Source: Phycicoccus sp.
Lineage (GTDB): Bacteria; Actinomycetota; Actinomycetes; Actinomycetales; Dermatophilaceae
Length of the DNA: 64,000 nucleotides
Assembly: GCA_017993715.1 (NCBI GenBank)
Contig: JAGOME010000004.1
Span: 1-64,000, forward strand
Direction: 5' to 3'
Position numbers and translations under genes: made by a program. The notes under the pieces were generated by a model. That model was not told where the DNA came from. It did no database searches and saw nothing but the letters and a program-made list of their open reading frames with translations. Position 1 is the first letter of the stretch. Every line of letters begins with the position of its first letter. This document shows positions 8,464 to 18,296 of the stretch, piece after piece.

Positions 8464-8754
8464 ATGAGCCCCCGCAGCCGCTGGTCCATCGCCTCTCGCG
8501 ACTCGTTCCTGTCCATCGGCTCGGTCGGATCGACGCTGTCGATCGGCAGCGTCGGGTCCTTTTTGTCCATCGGGAGCATCGGGTCGTTCGCCTCGGCCTT
8601 CAGCGTCGGCTCGTCCCTGAGTGCGTTCTCGTTGCTGTCCAATGGGTCGCTGCTGTCGGTGATGACCCATCGTGGGAGCCGGTCGATCATGGCTGGGCCG
8701 GACAGCGCCCACGGCGACCCTGGCGAGCTGACAGCCCCGCCCCCTTCGGGATAA
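8464..8754 (+). CDS. short Ser/Gly nonapeptide-repeat protein
   Basis: This 96-residue frame starts nine bases after the TadG-like gene. Residues about 12–62 are built of nine-residue units close to SFLSIGSVG (SFLSIGSVG, STLSIGSVG, SFLSIGSIG, SFASAFSVG, then degraded copies). The regular Ser/Gly spacing suggests a beta-solenoid or amyloid-like fold, but that is inference. I recall similar short SIGS-rich proteins in other actinobacteria, with no known function. The antisense frame 8451–8690 is also open with a matching period (DPTLPID units), so the coding strand is not certain. The ribosome-binding site is weak. Confidence 0.5.
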   Translation: MSPRSRWSIASRDSFLSIGSVGSTLSIGSVGSFLSIGSIGSFASAFSVGSSLSAFSLLSNGSLLSVMTHRGSRSIMAGPDSAHGDPGELTAPPPSG

Positions 8755-8819
8755 CCCCACCATCACGGGGGAGGCTGCCTCATCGCGGCGGCCTGGACAG
8801 GTGGGCGAGGGTGGCCAGC

Positions 8820-9492
8820 ATGGCTACAGCACATCCTCAGCGCCGACGGCGCCTCACCCAGCTCGTCGCCACCGTCCTGTGCCTGGGCGTCGGCGCTTAC
8901 GGCATGGTCCTCGTCGGGTCCGGTTTCTCGCTGATCCCCGATCCGGTGTGCGGCAACACTTTTCCGCTCGCCCTTCGCATGCACGTTGCGGCCTCGAGCC
9001 TGGCGCTGCTCTTGCTTCCCCTCCAGGGGGTGCCAGGGCTGCGCCGGCGCGGGTCGCCGTGGCACCGGTGGGTCGGACGCGGGTATGGCGCGGCCGCCAT
9101 CGCCGGGGGAGCGAGCGGGACTGCGGCCGCCTTCACGACGACCAGCGGGCCGGTCGCCGCGGCCGGCTTCACGGTGCTGGGAGTGGCGTGGGTCGCGACG
9201 ACGCTGGCGGCATTCGGCCACGCTCGTCTGGGTCGTCGCGCCGCGCACCAGGCTTGGGGCGCTGCGGTCGGCGGCACTCGCCTTCGCTGCTGTCACCCTG
9301 CGCATCGAGCTGCCGCTGGCCAGCGCTCTCGGCATCGGCTGGGACGTGGCCTACCCCGCCATCGCCTGGCTGTGCTGGATCCCCAACCCCCTCGTGGCGC
9401 AGCGGCTCATCGCCCGGTCCCCGAACCGCAGCGCGACCAGCGTCAGCGGCCAACGGCTCCCCAGCAGCGCGGTCACCTCCGCGCGGCTATGA
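8820..9492 (+). pseudogene. DUF2306 membrane protein, frameshifted
   Basis: The reading frame from the ATG at 8820 encodes a multi-pass protein (LVATVLCLGVGAYGMVLVG, LRMHVAASSLALLLLPLQG, WHRWVGRGYG). It matches the family up to AAHQAW near 9255, then becomes arginine/histidine-rich junk. The conserved C-terminal part (LAFAAVTLRIELPL, AYPAIAWLCWIPN) continues in the +1 frame to a stop at 9490. One extra G in the run at about 9255–9259 explains the shift. Either the gene is recently broken or the assembly has a homopolymer error. The restored protein would be about 224 residues. Its end overlaps the end of the convergent transpeptidase gene. Confidence 0.75.
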
Positions 9493-11430
9493 CGTGGCCA
9501 GCCTGGTCAGGAATGCCGTGAGGATCGGCCCCGCCGTCGCCGCACCGCCGGAGCCCTCGTCGACGAAAACGGTCACCGCCAGGTCGCCCTGGATCGCGAT
9601 CATCCACGCGTGCGACTTCGGGGGGCTGTCCGTCCCGAACTCTGCCGTCCCGGTCTTGGCCATGACGGGGTCGCCGGGGATCTCCATGAGGAACGTTGCT
9701 GTCCCGTCCGTGACGACCTTGCGCATGAAAGCCTGGAGCTGGGTGGCCTCGTCCGCTGTGACGGGGGAGCCGACCGGGCCCTCCGATGGCGCGGCGCTGG
9801 GCGTGACGCTGGCCGGGTCCGTGACCAGGACCGGCGTGACGGTGCGACCCCCAGCGATGCTCGCCGCGACCGTGGCCATCCCGAGCGGCGTGCTGACGAT
9901 CCTGCCCTGTCCGATCATGGACGCCGCGTGGTCGGTCTGACCCTGCGTGACCGGGACCGAGCCCATCGCCGCCGGAATGCCGAGCGCTGGCTCCGCGGCG
10001 AGGCCCAAACTGGCTGCCGCGTCGGCAAGGGCTTGCGGCGCAAGCTGATCCCGCGCGTTGATGAAGCCGGTGTTGCACGAGTTGGCGAAGACGTCCGCGA
10101 GCGGAATCTCCCCGAGGCGGGCGGCGGGGTAGTTGTCGTAGTTCTTGAACGTCAGCCCGTCGACCACCGTGGTCGCCGTGCAGTTCATGGCCGATTCGGG
10201 GGTGAGCCCGGCACGGAGCAGGGCGAGGGTGGTCACCGTCTTGAACGTCGATCCCGGCGCGTACTGCCCCAGGGTCGCCGTGGAGTAGCCGTCACTGCCG
10301 GGGCCGCTTGCGGCGGCGAGCACATGCCCGTCCGAGGGACGCAGGGCGACCAGAGCGCTCGCGGGCCCGATGTCCTGCAGGGCCTCCTCGGCCGCCAACT
10401 GCGTCACCAGATCCAGGCTGACGGTCACGTCCTGGCCGGGCTCAGGGTCCACGCGCGACAGCGTGCGGCCCTGACCCTGCGAGGCGGGGATGGCTTCGAT
10501 GGTGTACCCGGCCACGCCAGCGAGCCGGTCGTTCAGGGACAACTCCAGGCCGGACAGGCCGACGACGTCGCCGGCGCGGATCGCGCCGTTGGACTTCTCG
10601 ACGATCTCCGCCGTTGCCTCACCGACCCGACCGAGGATCGGCGCGGCGAACGAGGCGGTCGGGGCGAGCATGCGGGTGCCGGGGACGGCGGCCGCTCCCG
10701 GAATGCCGTCCAGCGCGCTGCTGAAGAGCGCCGCCCACTCCGGGCTCGGGTCCCGATAGACGATGGCCTCGACAAAGGCCTCCGGGCCGGAGCCGGCCAC
10801 TCGAGCGGCGAACGCCTCAGCATCGACGTCCACGAGCGCGGCGAGCAGCCTCGCCGACTCCTGGGCCTGCTCCACCGAGTCCGTGTCCGGGCGGTTGATG
10901 CCAATCCGACGCACACTGCGCTCGATGACCAACGGCGTGCCGTCATTGCCGATGATCGATCCACGCGTCGCGGACAGCCGGGTCGCGCCCAACCTCTCGC
11001 TGTCGGCCAGCCAGGGTGCGACGACGGCATTCGACCACGTCCCGCGCCAGGTCTGCTCGGTGCGCGTGATCGGCATCGTCGTCTGGTAGGTCCACGGCTC
11101 CTTGTCGGCGTGCACGGACCAGGTGTGCGTGAACGTGACCGTGCCCGTCTCCTCGGGGTCGTCGAGAACGACCTCGGCGACGGTCACCTCGTGGGGGATG
11201 CTGCCCATCCCCGCGAGCGTGGCAACCAGGGCTTCGTCGGCGGCGGCAGCGTCGGGGACGTCGCTCGGGACAGGTACGGTGCCGCCGGACAGGCTGGTCG
11301 CGGCGGCCTCGGCATAGGCTCGGGCCCGCTCCAGGTGACCGCTGTCACGCAGGAAGACCACGTAACCCCCGACCGCCAGCGCGATCGCCACGACCGCAGC
11401 CACCAGGCTGATCCAGGTCCTGCGTGTCAT
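9487..11430 (-). CDS. PBP2-type penicillin-binding transpeptidase (MecA_N-like)
   Basis: This 647-residue membrane-anchored D,D-transpeptidase should crosslink peptidoglycan outside the cell. It has an N-terminal anchor ([22 protein letters not shown]), an NTF2/MecA-like domain to about residue 145 and a dimerisation domain starting near [12 protein letters not shown]. The transpeptidase domain carries SxxK (GSTFK, near 392), SxN (SCN, near 448) and KTG (KTGTAEF, near 590). The start is the ATG at 11430, with AGGTGA seven bases upstream; an in-frame ATG at 11463 is less likely. It is divergent from prfB across a 134-base promoter gap. MecA_N-type PBPs often have low beta-lactam affinity; that is family knowledge, not seen here. 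Confidence 0.9.
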   Translation of the reverse strand: MTRRTWISLVAAVVAIALAVGGYVVFLRDSGHLERARAYAEAAATSLSGGTVPVPSDVPDAAAADEALVATLAGMGSIPHEVTVAEVVLDDPEETGTVTFTHTWSVHADKEPWTYQTTMPITRTEQTWRGTWSNAVVAPWLADSERLGATRLSATRGSIIGNDGTPLVIERSVRRIGINRPDTDSVEQAQESARLLAALVDVDAEAFAARVAGSGPEAFVEAIVYRDPSPEWAALFSSALDGIPGAAAVPGTRMLAPTASFAAPILGRVGEATAEIVEKSNGAIRAGDVVGLSGLELSLNDRLAGVAGYTIEAIPASQGQGRTLSRVDPEPGQDVTVSLDLVTQLAAEEALQDIGPASALVALRPSDGHVLAAASGPGSDGYSTATLGQYAPGSTFKTVTTLALLRAGLTPESAMNCTATTVVDGLTFKNYDNYPAARLGEIPLADVFANSCNTGFINARDQLAPQALADAAASLGLAAEPALGIPAAMGSVPVTQGQTDHAASMIGQGRIVSTPLGMATVAASIAGGRTVTPVLVTDPASVTPSAAPSEGPVGSPVTADEATQLQAFMRKVVTDGTATFLMEIPGDPVMAKTGTAEFGTDSPPKSHAWMIAIQGDLAVTVFVDEGSGGAATAGPILTAFLTRLATS

Positions 11431-11564
11431 GTCTGTGTCACCTGCATTGCTGCCCTTCCCCATGGAACGCCGCGATCGCCCCCGGCCAGGGCCGCCGTCG
11501 CGCTGTCTGGCTCCATCTTGCCTGCGGCCCCCGTCCGACCGGGCCTCGCGTAGGGTTGACCCTC

Positions 11565-12677
11565 GTGGCTGTCGACTTCTCTCAGGAGATCAAGGACCTG
11601 CGCTCGACCATGGCGTCGGTGCGTGAGGTGACCGATCTGGAGGCCCTGGCCGCCCAGATCACCGACTTGGAGAACCAGGCCGCCGAGCCGACGCTCTGGG
11701 ATGACCAGGAGCGGGCCCAGCAGGTCACGTCCAACCTCTCTCGTGCCAAGGCCGAGCACGACCGGATCGTCAGCATGGACAACCGGATCGATGACCTCGA
11801 GGCTCTCGTCGAGCTCGGCGAGGAGGAGCACGATGCCGAGACGCTTGCCGAGGCTGAGCGCGAGCTGGTCGGAGTGAAGAAATCCGTCGGCGAGCTTGAG
11901 GTCCGCACCCTGCTCTCCGGGGAGTACGACGAGCGCGCCGCCGTCGTCACCATCCGCTCCGGCGCCGGCGGCGTCGATGCGGCCGACTTCGCCGAGATGC
12001 TCATGCGGATGTACCTGCGGTGGGCCGAGCGACACGGCTACCCGACGACGGTCATGGACACGTCCTATGCCGAGGAGGCCGGCCTGAAGTCCGCGACCTT
12101 CGAGGTCAACGTGCCCTACGCCTACGGCAACCTCTCCGTCGAGGGCGGCACCCACCGGCTCGTGCGGATCAGCCCGTTCGACAACCAGGGGCGCCGGCAG
12201 ACCAGTTTTGCGGCCGTCGAGGTCATCCCGCTCATCGAGTCCACCGACTCGATCGACATCCCCGAGAACGAGATCAAGGTCGACGTCTTCCGGTCCTCGG
12301 GCCCCGGGGGCCAGAGCGTCAACACCACCGACTCGGCGGTGAGGATGACCCACATCCCCACCGGCACGGTCGTGTCGATGCAGAACGAGAAGTCCCAGAT
12401 CCAGAACCGCGCGGCCGCCCTGCGCGTCCTGCAGTCTCGGCTCCTGCTCCTGAAGAAGGCCGAGGAAGCCGCCGCCAAGAAGGAGTTGGCCGGCGATATC
12501 AAGGCCAGTTGGGGGGACCAGATGCGTTCCTATGTGCTGCAGCCGTATCAGATGGTCAAGGATCTGCGCACCGAGTACGAGGTCGGCAACCCGCAGGCGG
12601 TCTTCGACGGCGACATCGACGGCTTTATCGAGGCCGGGATCCGCTGGCAGGTCGGTCAGCGCAAGAACGCCGACTGA
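11565..12677 (+). CDS. prfB: peptide chain release factor 2
   Basis: This 370-residue class-I release factor recognises UGA and UAA and triggers peptidyl-tRNA hydrolysis on the ribosome. The anticodon-like tripeptide SPF is in ISPFDNQG near residue 203, and the catalytic GGQ is in [20 protein letters not shown] near 248. The start is the GTG at 11565 (MAVDFSQEI), which gives normal family length. No programmed +1 frameshift site of the E. coli type is needed, as in most actinobacteria. In related genomes prfB is followed directly by ftsE; here two extra genes intervene. Confidence 0.97.
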   Translation: MAVDFSQEIKDLRSTMASVREVTDLEALAAQITDLENQAAEPTLWDDQERAQQVTSNLSRAKAEHDRIVSMDNRIDDLEALVELGEEEHDAETLAEAERELVGVKKSVGELEVRTLLSGEYDERAAVVTIRSGAGGVDAADFAEMLMRMYLRWAERHGYPTTVMDTSYAEEAGLKSATFEVNVPYAYGNLSVEGGTHRLVRISPFDNQGRRQTSFAAVEVIPLIESTDSIDIPENEIKVDVFRSSGPGGQSVNTTDSAVRMTHIPTGTVVSMQNEKSQIQNRAAALRVLQSRLLLLKKAEEAAAKKELAGDIKASWGDQMRSYVLQPYQMVKDLRTEYEVGNPQAVFDGDIDGFIEAGIRWQVGQRKNAD

Positions 12678-12985
12678 TCCACGGCCACGGCCACGGCCAC
12701 GGCCAGGTGCCGTGCCGAATGCCGCCAAGCCGGGTGTCGTTGTGTGAGGCGCGCTCCAAGCGCTTGTCTGAGAACGACTGAGGCCCGCCTGAGACGGGGG
12801 GCGCCGCTGGAGATGCTGGAAACCGTCGGGCACAGCAGGCTTGCGGACATGACGATCAACGGCCTCGCCCTCGCGGTGGCCCTTGTCGTCTGCTCGCTAG
12901 GGGCGAGCCGCACGGGGACGATCGCGCAGCCGATCGTGGGTCGCAGGTGGGCGACCCTCTACCCCGGGATAGGCTCCCCCGACCG
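12678..12985. other. gene-poor interval with GCCACG hexamer repeat
   Basis: This 308-base gap after prfB holds no convincing gene. It begins with a six-base tandem repeat (about four copies of CCACGG, 12679–12704), followed by one copy of the dispersed octamer GAATGCCG (12717–12724). A short plus-strand frame over 12744–12989 has one hydrophobic stretch but no ribosome-binding site or family resemblance, so it is not called. Confidence 0.5.
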
Positions 12986-13900
12986 GTGAGGGCCAGCGTC
13001 GTCATCCCCTCGTGGGGCGGAGCTGAGCGACTACCCCAGGTCCTGGGGTGCCTCACGGTGCAGACCCATCCTGATGTCGAGGTCATCGTGGTGATCGACG
13101 GGGACATCGATGGGTCACGTGCAGTCGTGCAGACGTGGCAAGAGCGCCTCAACCTCACCATCATCGAGTTTCCCGAGAACCGAGGCCGGGTGGCGGCCTT
13201 GAACGCCGGGCTCACCGCAGCCACCGGTGAGGTCCTCATCCGATGCGATGATGACCTGCTCACGCCACCGACCCATGTCGCTCGGCACGTTGCTCATCAC
13301 GAGCACGCCGTAGACGCGATCGGGGTGATCGGATTGTGCCCCAACGACTTTCCAGACACGCCCTATGCCCGGGTCTACGGACGGAAGTGGGACAGCCGCT
13401 TTCGTCAGTTCGCACTGGGTCTGGCCGCAGACGAGTTGTGGCGCCTGTGGGGAGCCAACGTTTCAGTGACCCGCGCGACCTGGGAGCGCGTCGGGCTCTA
13501 TGACTCGACCTACCAGGGTTACGGATTCGAAGACGTGGACTGGGGCTACCGCCTCCACGAGCAGGGCGTGCCCATCGTGCTTGACCCCGGGCTGGACGCC
13601 CTTCATCGCGGGCCTGCGACGAGCACGGAGGCCAAGGTCGGGCGAGCCGTGGCGTCGGGTGCTGCCAGTACCACCTTTTCTCGCCTGCATGGTGATCACG
13701 CGTTGGGGGAGTCGGCAGCGCCCTCGGACATGTGGGGCCGGATGGTGCACGCGGCTGGTCATCATCTCCAGCCCGAGCAGATCAAGACGCTGGCGAGAAT
13801 GGCGGACCACGTGGTCGGACACGTGCCCGTCCGCGTCGGTGAGAAGGTCATCGCCTTTGCCGTCGAGAGCGCTTCGATCGTGGGACGGGCGCACGCCTGA
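12986..13900 (+). CDS. GT2 family glycosyltransferase
   Basis: This 304-residue GT-A fold transferase uses a nucleotide-sugar donor. The N-terminus is ASVVIPSWGGAERLPQVL, with a metal-binding DXD-type stretch IRCDDDLLTPP and an acceptor-side acidic motif FEDVDWGYRL. The GTG at 12986 is chosen since the domain begins at once; its ribosome-binding site is weak. It strongly resembles the glycosyltransferase at 50284 in the polysaccharide locus (shared LIRCDDDL, HVAHH, IGVIG, FPDTPYA), so it is probably a displaced paralogue. Acceptor and donor are unknown. Confidence 0.85.
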   Translation: MRASVVIPSWGGAERLPQVLGCLTVQTHPDVEVIVVIDGDIDGSRAVVQTWQERLNLTIIEFPENRGRVAALNAGLTAATGEVLIRCDDDLLTPPTHVARHVAHHEHAVDAIGVIGLCPNDFPDTPYARVYGRKWDSRFRQFALGLAADELWRLWGANVSVTRATWERVGLYDSTYQGYGFEDVDWGYRLHEQGVPIVLDPGLDALHRGPATSTEAKVGRAVASGAASTTFSRLHGDHALGESAAPSDMWGRMVHAAGHHLQPEQIKTLARMADHVVGHVPVRVGEKVIAFAVESASIVGRAHA

Positions 13901-13948
13901 GGCGTGGAGGTCGCGCGCGATCCGTCCCTCCCGAATACGGTGAGGGGT

Positions 13949-14446
13949 ATGCCGCCCGCAGACGCGCTCTTCGTGCCCGACGCCAGCTGGATGGAGCTCC
14001 GTGATCACCTCGCGAAGGCAATTGGGGGGCTGGCCAACGGGGACGTGGTGCTCGTCGACCTGCCCGACCTGGCCCGGAGGACCTCGCCTCGTCGCGGCCG
14101 GCTAGGCCGACTCCTTGGGACCTCGCACGTCATGGTCGCGCCCTGGGTGCGCCTGCAGCGGCAGGACGATCACCTTCGCGTCGAGGCGCTGCGCGGAGAG
14201 GCCCGTCGGGGACCCGGCACTCGCGACCGCTTCCCGATGAGTCGCGAGGAGGCCGACATCATCGTGGGCCTGGGCTGGCACGAGACGAGGATGGAGGAGT
14301 CCGGCAACTACGTGCGGTGGTGGCCCGATGACGTCGCCGGCGCGGCATTCCTGCCCGATCCGGAGGTCCACGCCGCGGCGGAGGCGGTCCTGCGGCTGCT
14401 CCGCGAAACCTACGGGGCAACTCCCGGGCAGGTCCGGATCGGTTGA
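13949..14446 (+). CDS. TY-Chap-like domain protein (putative)
   Basis: This frame of about 165 residues from the ATG at 13949 could instead start at GTGs at 13940 or 13904; no start has a good ribosome-binding site. The middle has DDHLRVEALRGE, FPMSREEADIIVGLGW and NYVRWW. That resembles the YxxAE / LGW / NWW pattern of the actinobacterial TY-Chap (type III secretion chaperone-like fold) domain. The match is by eye and tentative. It is soluble, with no signal peptide. A terminator-like hairpin follows at once. Confidence 0.55.
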   Translation: MPPADALFVPDASWMELRDHLAKAIGGLANGDVVLVDLPDLARRTSPRRGRLGRLLGTSHVMVAPWVRLQRQDDHLRVEALRGEARRGPGTRDRFPMSREEADIIVGLGWHETRMEESGNYVRWWPDDVAGAAFLPDPEVHAAAEAVLRLLRETYGATPGQVRIG

Positions 14447-14451
14447 GAGGC

Positions 14452-14473
14452 GGAGGCCGGAGCGTCGGCCTCC
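14452..14473 (+). terminator. hairpin after the TY-Chap-like gene
   Basis: GGAGGCCG and CGGCCTCC form a perfect 8-bp stem with a 6-base loop directly after the stop at 14446. There is no clear U-run, as is common in high-GC actinobacteria. About 170 further gene-free bases lead to ftsE and likely hold its promoter. Confidence 0.5.
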
Positions 14474-14647
14474 ATGCGCTGCGAGGCATCACGGCACAGC
14501 AACCTCACAGATCACACCCGCCACACGCCGACACGGTCGGCAATGCCCGGCGCGCGGCCCCGTGGACCGTACGCTCGAAGCGGCCGTGCTGTCGGCATGT
14601 GTCGTCCTGTCAAGACCCCGTTCCAGCCGTGAGGCCTGCTGCCCGTC

Positions 14648-15487
14648 ATGATCCGATTCCAGAACGTCACCAAGATCTATCCGCGGTCCCTGCGCCCCGC
14701 GCTGGATGACGTGAGCCTCGAGATCGACCGCGGAGAGTTCGTCTTCGTGGTCGGGCAGTCCGGGTCCGGGAAGTCCACGTTGCTGCGCATCGCCCTGCGC
14801 GAGGAGCTCGCGACCTCCGGTGAGGTCCTGGTCAGCGGCCAGGATCTGGCCGGCCTGGGCGCCCGACAGGTCCCCCGACTGCGCCGGACGATGGGAGCGG
14901 TCTTCCAGGATTTCCGACTCCTGCCGGGCAAGACAGTCCATCAGAATGTGGCGTTCGCGCTGCAGGTGATCGGCAAGCCCAACCACGTGATCCGCACCGC
15001 CGTCCCGGAGACGCTCGAGATGGTCGGCCTCGAGGGGCTCGGCAAGCGGCTGCCCAACCAGCTCTCCGGCGGCGAGCAGCAGCGCGTGGCCATCGCCCGC
15101 GCGGTCGTCAACAAGCCTCAGATCCTGCTGGCCGACGAGCCGACCGGAAACCTCGACCCCCGGATCAGCCTCGACATTGTGCGCCTGCTCGAACGCATCA
15201 ACCAAGCCGGCACGACGGTGTTGATGGCCACGCATGACGCGGCCATCGTCAACGCGCTCGGCAAGCGGGTCATCGAGCTCGGCGATGGCACGGTCCTGCG
15301 CGACGAGGCAAGAGGGCACTATCAGCCGGGCCCGCAGGCATCGTCGGTGTCGCCCGAGGTCGTCCCGGGATCGACCTGGGATCCGGTCGATGACGAGCTG
15401 GCGGACCTGCTGCCCCCGGACGATGCCATCGAAGCGGCCCAAGCCGCCGAGCAACGCTCCGAGAAGGATGAGGAGGAGCAGCGATGA
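14648..15487 (+). CDS. ftsE: cell division ATP-binding protein FtsE
   Basis: This 279-residue ABC-type ATPase pairs with FtsX at the septum and gates a peptidoglycan hydrolase. It has Walker [10 protein letters not shown] (residue 36), the Q-loop region [10 protein letters not shown], signature [14 protein letters not shown] (near 139), Walker [13 protein letters not shown] (near 160) and H-loop MATHDA. The C-terminal tail of about 55 residues, rich in acidic residues, is longer than in E. coli FtsE. It overlaps ftsX by ATGA, so the two are coupled. Confidence 0.96.
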   Translation: MIRFQNVTKIYPRSLRPALDDVSLEIDRGEFVFVVGQSGSGKSTLLRIALREELATSGEVLVSGQDLAGLGARQVPRLRRTMGAVFQDFRLLPGKTVHQNVAFALQVIGKPNHVIRTAVPETLEMVGLEGLGKRLPNQLSGGEQQRVAIARAVVNKPQILLADEPTGNLDPRISLDIVRLLERINQAGTTVLMATHDAAIVNALGKRVIELGDGTVLRDEARGHYQPGPQASSVSPEVVPGSTWDPVDDELADLLPPDDAIEAAQAAEQRSEKDEEEQR

Positions 15488-16389
15488 GGGTGCGCTTCCT
15501 CCTGGGGGAAATCTGGAACGGTCTGCGCCGCAACATGTCGATGGCGATCTCCGTCATCCTCGTCACGATGGTCTCGGTGTTCCTCCTCGGACTCGGTCTG
15601 CTCGCCCAGCGCCAGGCCGACACCATGAAGGGCTACTGGTACGAGCGCATCCAGGTCTCCATCTTCTTGTGCATGGAGGGCTCGCCGGACCCCAACTGTG
15701 AAGGCGCCGCCGCCACCGAAGCACAAAAAGACACCCTGCGCAGTCAGCTCGAGGCACTGCCTGAGGTCGACACGATCTACGAAGAGGACTCGCAACAGGC
15801 CTACGACCGGTTCGTCGAGCAGTTCCGCAACAACGCGATCGTGGACTCGGTGCGGGTCGGCGACATCCCCGAGAGCTTCCGGATCAAACTCCAGGATCCG
15901 ACGAAGTATGCCGTCGTCTCTAGCCAGTTCGACGGGGCTCCAGGGGTCGCCAGCGTCCAGGATCAGGAGCGGATCCTCGGCCCGTTCTTCACGATCATCG
16001 ACTACATCACCCGGTTTGCCATCGCGCTTGCCGGTCTGATGGCCATCTGCTCGGTCCTGCTTATGGCCACGACGATCAGGCAGGCGGCATTCGTGCGGCG
16101 ACGAGAGATCAGCATCATGCGGCTGGTCGGAGCCAGCGCCTGGACCATCCGCATGCCCTTCGTTGTCGAGATGATCCTCGTGGCCTCCGTCGGTGTGGGT
16201 CTTGCAGTCTGGATGCTGTGGGGGCTGCTGCAACTGGTCTTCAACCTCGGCATCAACCGACTCGAATCGACCCAGGCCTGGATCGGCACCTCAGACGTGT
16301 GGGTCGTCGCCCCGTGGTTGTTCGGCGGCGTGGGGGCTCTGGCTTTCCTCACGTCGGTGCTCACCTTGCGCCGCTACCTGCAGGTGTGA
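15484..16389 (+). CDS. ftsX: cell division protein FtsX
   Basis: This 301-residue permease-like partner of FtsE has one N-terminal membrane helix ([21 protein letters not shown]). An extracellular domain follows, with the two cysteines [10 protein letters not shown] also seen in mycobacterial FtsX. Three more helices lie near 178–200, 225–248 and 278–295. The extracellular domain normally binds and activates a coiled-coil hydrolase; a suitable one is encoded immediately downstream with a GTGTGA overlap. Confidence 0.95.
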   Translation: MRVRFLLGEIWNGLRRNMSMAISVILVTMVSVFLLGLGLLAQRQADTMKGYWYERIQVSIFLCMEGSPDPNCEGAAATEAQKDTLRSQLEALPEVDTIYEEDSQQAYDRFVEQFRNNAIVDSVRVGDIPESFRIKLQDPTKYAVVSSQFDGAPGVASVQDQERILGPFFTIIDYITRFAIALAGLMAICSVLLMATTIRQAAFVRRREISIMRLVGASAWTIRMPFVVEMILVASVGVGLAVWMLWGLLQLVFNLGINRLESTQAWIGTSDVWVVAPWLFGGVGALAFLTSVLTLRRYLQV

Positions 16390-17750
16390 CCGTGCGCCGC
16401 TCACGACTCGGTGCCGTCCTCGCCGCACCCTTGGCCCTGGCCTTGTTCGCCGGCCCCGCGAATGCCGCGGGCGCCTCCGTGATGTCCGCACCCGCGATCC
16501 CGCGGGTCGCCTCGGGCATCGCCCCCGCCGTCGACGACCCCGACGCGGCCAAGCGGGACGTCGACGCGCAGATCTCCCAACTCGAAGCCGACTTGCACGA
16601 CACCGATGCGGAGTTCGCTCAAGCGGTGCTGGATCTGCAACGTACCGAGGCGTCACTGGCCACGGCCACCACTGCCCTGGCCAGTGCCGAGGCAAGCGCC
16701 GTCGCCGCCGAGAGCGCCCACCGGCAAGCTCTGCAGGACCTGGCCGTCGCCGAGGCCAATGAGGCCAAAGCGCAGGAGGAGTTATCGCTCACGCGCGAGG
16801 AGATCGCCACGGGGCGCCAGGATGTGGCTCAGTTCGCTGCCCAGCTGTGGATGGACCAAGGGGCCGGCCCCCTTCAGGCGGCTGCCACGGCCGCCAATCC
16901 CACCCAACTCGTGGATCGTCTCAGCTTGGTCGACACCGTCACCAACCTGCGCGCGGGATCCCTCAGCCGGCTCGCTGCGGCCCAGGCCAGTCAGGTCTCG
17001 ATCGAGAGTCACCTGACAGCGGTGCGTACTGATGGCGAGCGTGCCGAGCAGGCCGCCGCTGACGCCCAGGCCCAAGCCGCAGCAGCGCGCGACTCGGCCG
17101 CAGCGGCCAAGGCCGAGCTCGAGACCCTCACCGCGACCCAGCGTCAACAAGCCGCCAGCGTGCAGGCGCGCAAGGCCGACGAAGAGGCGCGTCTGGCGAG
17201 CATGCGCGACGAGTCGGCGCGCCTCGAGCAAGTCCTCGCGGAGCGGGCTGCGGCGGCCGTGGCCGCTGCCGCGGCGGCAGCGGCCGCCGCGCCAGCCCCC
17301 GCTGCGGGCTCCGCCTCGGGATCAGGCTCGTCGGGTTCGTCGGCAACGGCGAGCGGCGCCACGCTGGCGTGGCCGTTGCCCGGCGGGATTGTCACCAGCG
17401 AGTTCGGCTGGCGGATCCACCCGATCACCGGCGTGGGCCGGCTGCATGCGGGCCGCGACATCGCCACGCCCTGCGGGCAGCCCGTCATCGCCGCAGCCGA
17501 TGGGGTCGTGGTCTCGGCCGGGGACGCGGGCGGCTATGGCAACCGGGTGGTTGTCGACCACGGGGTCATGCGCGGCGTGGGTCTGGCGACCAGTTACAAC
17601 CACCTGCAGTCCATTGCCGTCTGGGGCGGCTCGGTCCGGCGTGGACAGGTGATCGGCTACGAGGGGACGACGGGCTTCTCGACCGGCTGTCATCTGCACT
17701 TCGAGGTCTACGAGAACGGCGCGCCAGTCGACCCGCGCGGCTGGCTATGA
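16386..17750 (+). CDS. M23 peptidoglycan endopeptidase with coiled coil (FtsEX partner)
   Basis: This 454-residue secreted hydrolase has a signal peptide ending near AGPANA and a long alanine-rich coiled coil (about 55–300). An Ala/Ser/Gly linker follows, then a LytM/M23 domain. Zinc ligands are visible in RLHAGRDIA (His near 352, Asp three residues on) and CHLHFEV (near 436). The coiled-coil plus LytM plan is that of EnvC-like regulators, but the intact HxxxD and HxH motifs suggest it is catalytically active. Overlap with ftsX indicates a FtsE–FtsX–hydrolase unit for daughter-cell separation. Confidence 0.9.
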   Translation: MTVRRSRLGAVLAAPLALALFAGPANAAGASVMSAPAIPRVASGIAPAVDDPDAAKRDVDAQISQLEADLHDTDAEFAQAVLDLQRTEASLATATTALASAEASAVAAESAHRQALQDLAVAEANEAKAQEELSLTREEIATGRQDVAQFAAQLWMDQGAGPLQAAATAANPTQLVDRLSLVDTVTNLRAGSLSRLAAAQASQVSIESHLTAVRTDGERAEQAAADAQAQAAAARDSAAAAKAELETLTATQRQQAASVQARKADEEARLASMRDESARLEQVLAERAAAAVAAAAAAAAAAPAPAAGSASGSGSSGSSATASGATLAWPLPGGIVTSEFGWRIHPITGVGRLHAGRDIATPCGQPVIAAADGVVVSAGDAGGYGNRVVVDHGVMRGVGLATSYNHLQSIAVWGGSVRRGQVIGYEGTTGFSTGCHLHFEVYENGAPVDPRGWL

Positions 17751-17819
17751 GCGCGCCCGTCGGCCACGCCGGGTAGCCTGAGCCACGCATCATCCCGGCT
17801 GACGACGAGGAGCGTGACC

Positions 17820-18296
17820 ATGGCCAAGCAGGAGGGTCGCAAGCTCATCGCGAGCAACCGCAAGGCGCGGCACGACTACCTCATCGAGGACACCTATGAG
17901 GCTGGCCTGGCGCTGACCGGGACCGAGGTCAAGGCACTGCGGATGGGGCGTGCCTCGCTCGCCGACGGTTGGGCGGGCTTCGACTCCGACGGCGAGTTGT
18001 GGCTTGAGGGCGTCTACATTCCCGAATACACCCAGGGCACCTGGACCAACCACACGCCACGGCGCAAGCGCAAACTCCTGCTGCACCGGCGCGAGTTGAC
18101 CAAGATTCAGCATGAGACGCGCGAGTCCGGCCACACGATCGTCCCGCTCGCGCTCTACTTCAAGGATGGCCGGGCCAAGGTCGAGATCGCGATCGCCAAA
18201 GGCAAGCGGGCCTACGACAAGCGGCATTCGCTGCGCGAGCGTCAGGACCTACGCGAGACCGAGCGGGCGCTGTCGGCTCGGGTCCGCGGCGAGTGA
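17820..18296 (+). CDS. smpB: SsrA-binding protein SmpB
   Basis: This 158-residue tmRNA-binding protein delivers tmRNA to stalled ribosomes. It has [23 protein letters not shown] and [16 protein letters not shown] at the N-terminus and the basic tail [14 protein letters not shown]. The ATG at 17820 is chosen over the GTG at 17814 because GAGGAG lies seven bases before it. The cognate tmRNA gene lies about 6 kb downstream on the same strand. Confidence 0.97.
   Translation: MAKQEGRKLIASNRKARHDYLIEDTYEAGLALTGTEVKALRMGRASLADGWAGFDSDGELWLEGVYIPEYTQGTWTNHTPRRKRKLLLHRRELTKIQHETRESGHTIVPLALYFKDGRAKVEIAIAKGKRAYDKRHSLRERQDLRETERALSARVRGE

Noticed and set aside
9610-11553. 647-residue plus-strand open frame
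   Set aside because: Antisense to the PBP gene, whose SxxK, SxN and KTG motifs are intact on the minus strand.
11427-12833. 468-residue minus-strand open frame
   Set aside because: Antisense to prfB, which has clear SPF and GGQ motifs; the shadow product has no recognisable domain.
12744-12989. 81-residue membrane-protein ORF after prfB
   Set aside because: One hydrophobic stretch, but no ribosome-binding site, no family resemblance, and it runs into the better-supported glycosyltransferase start.
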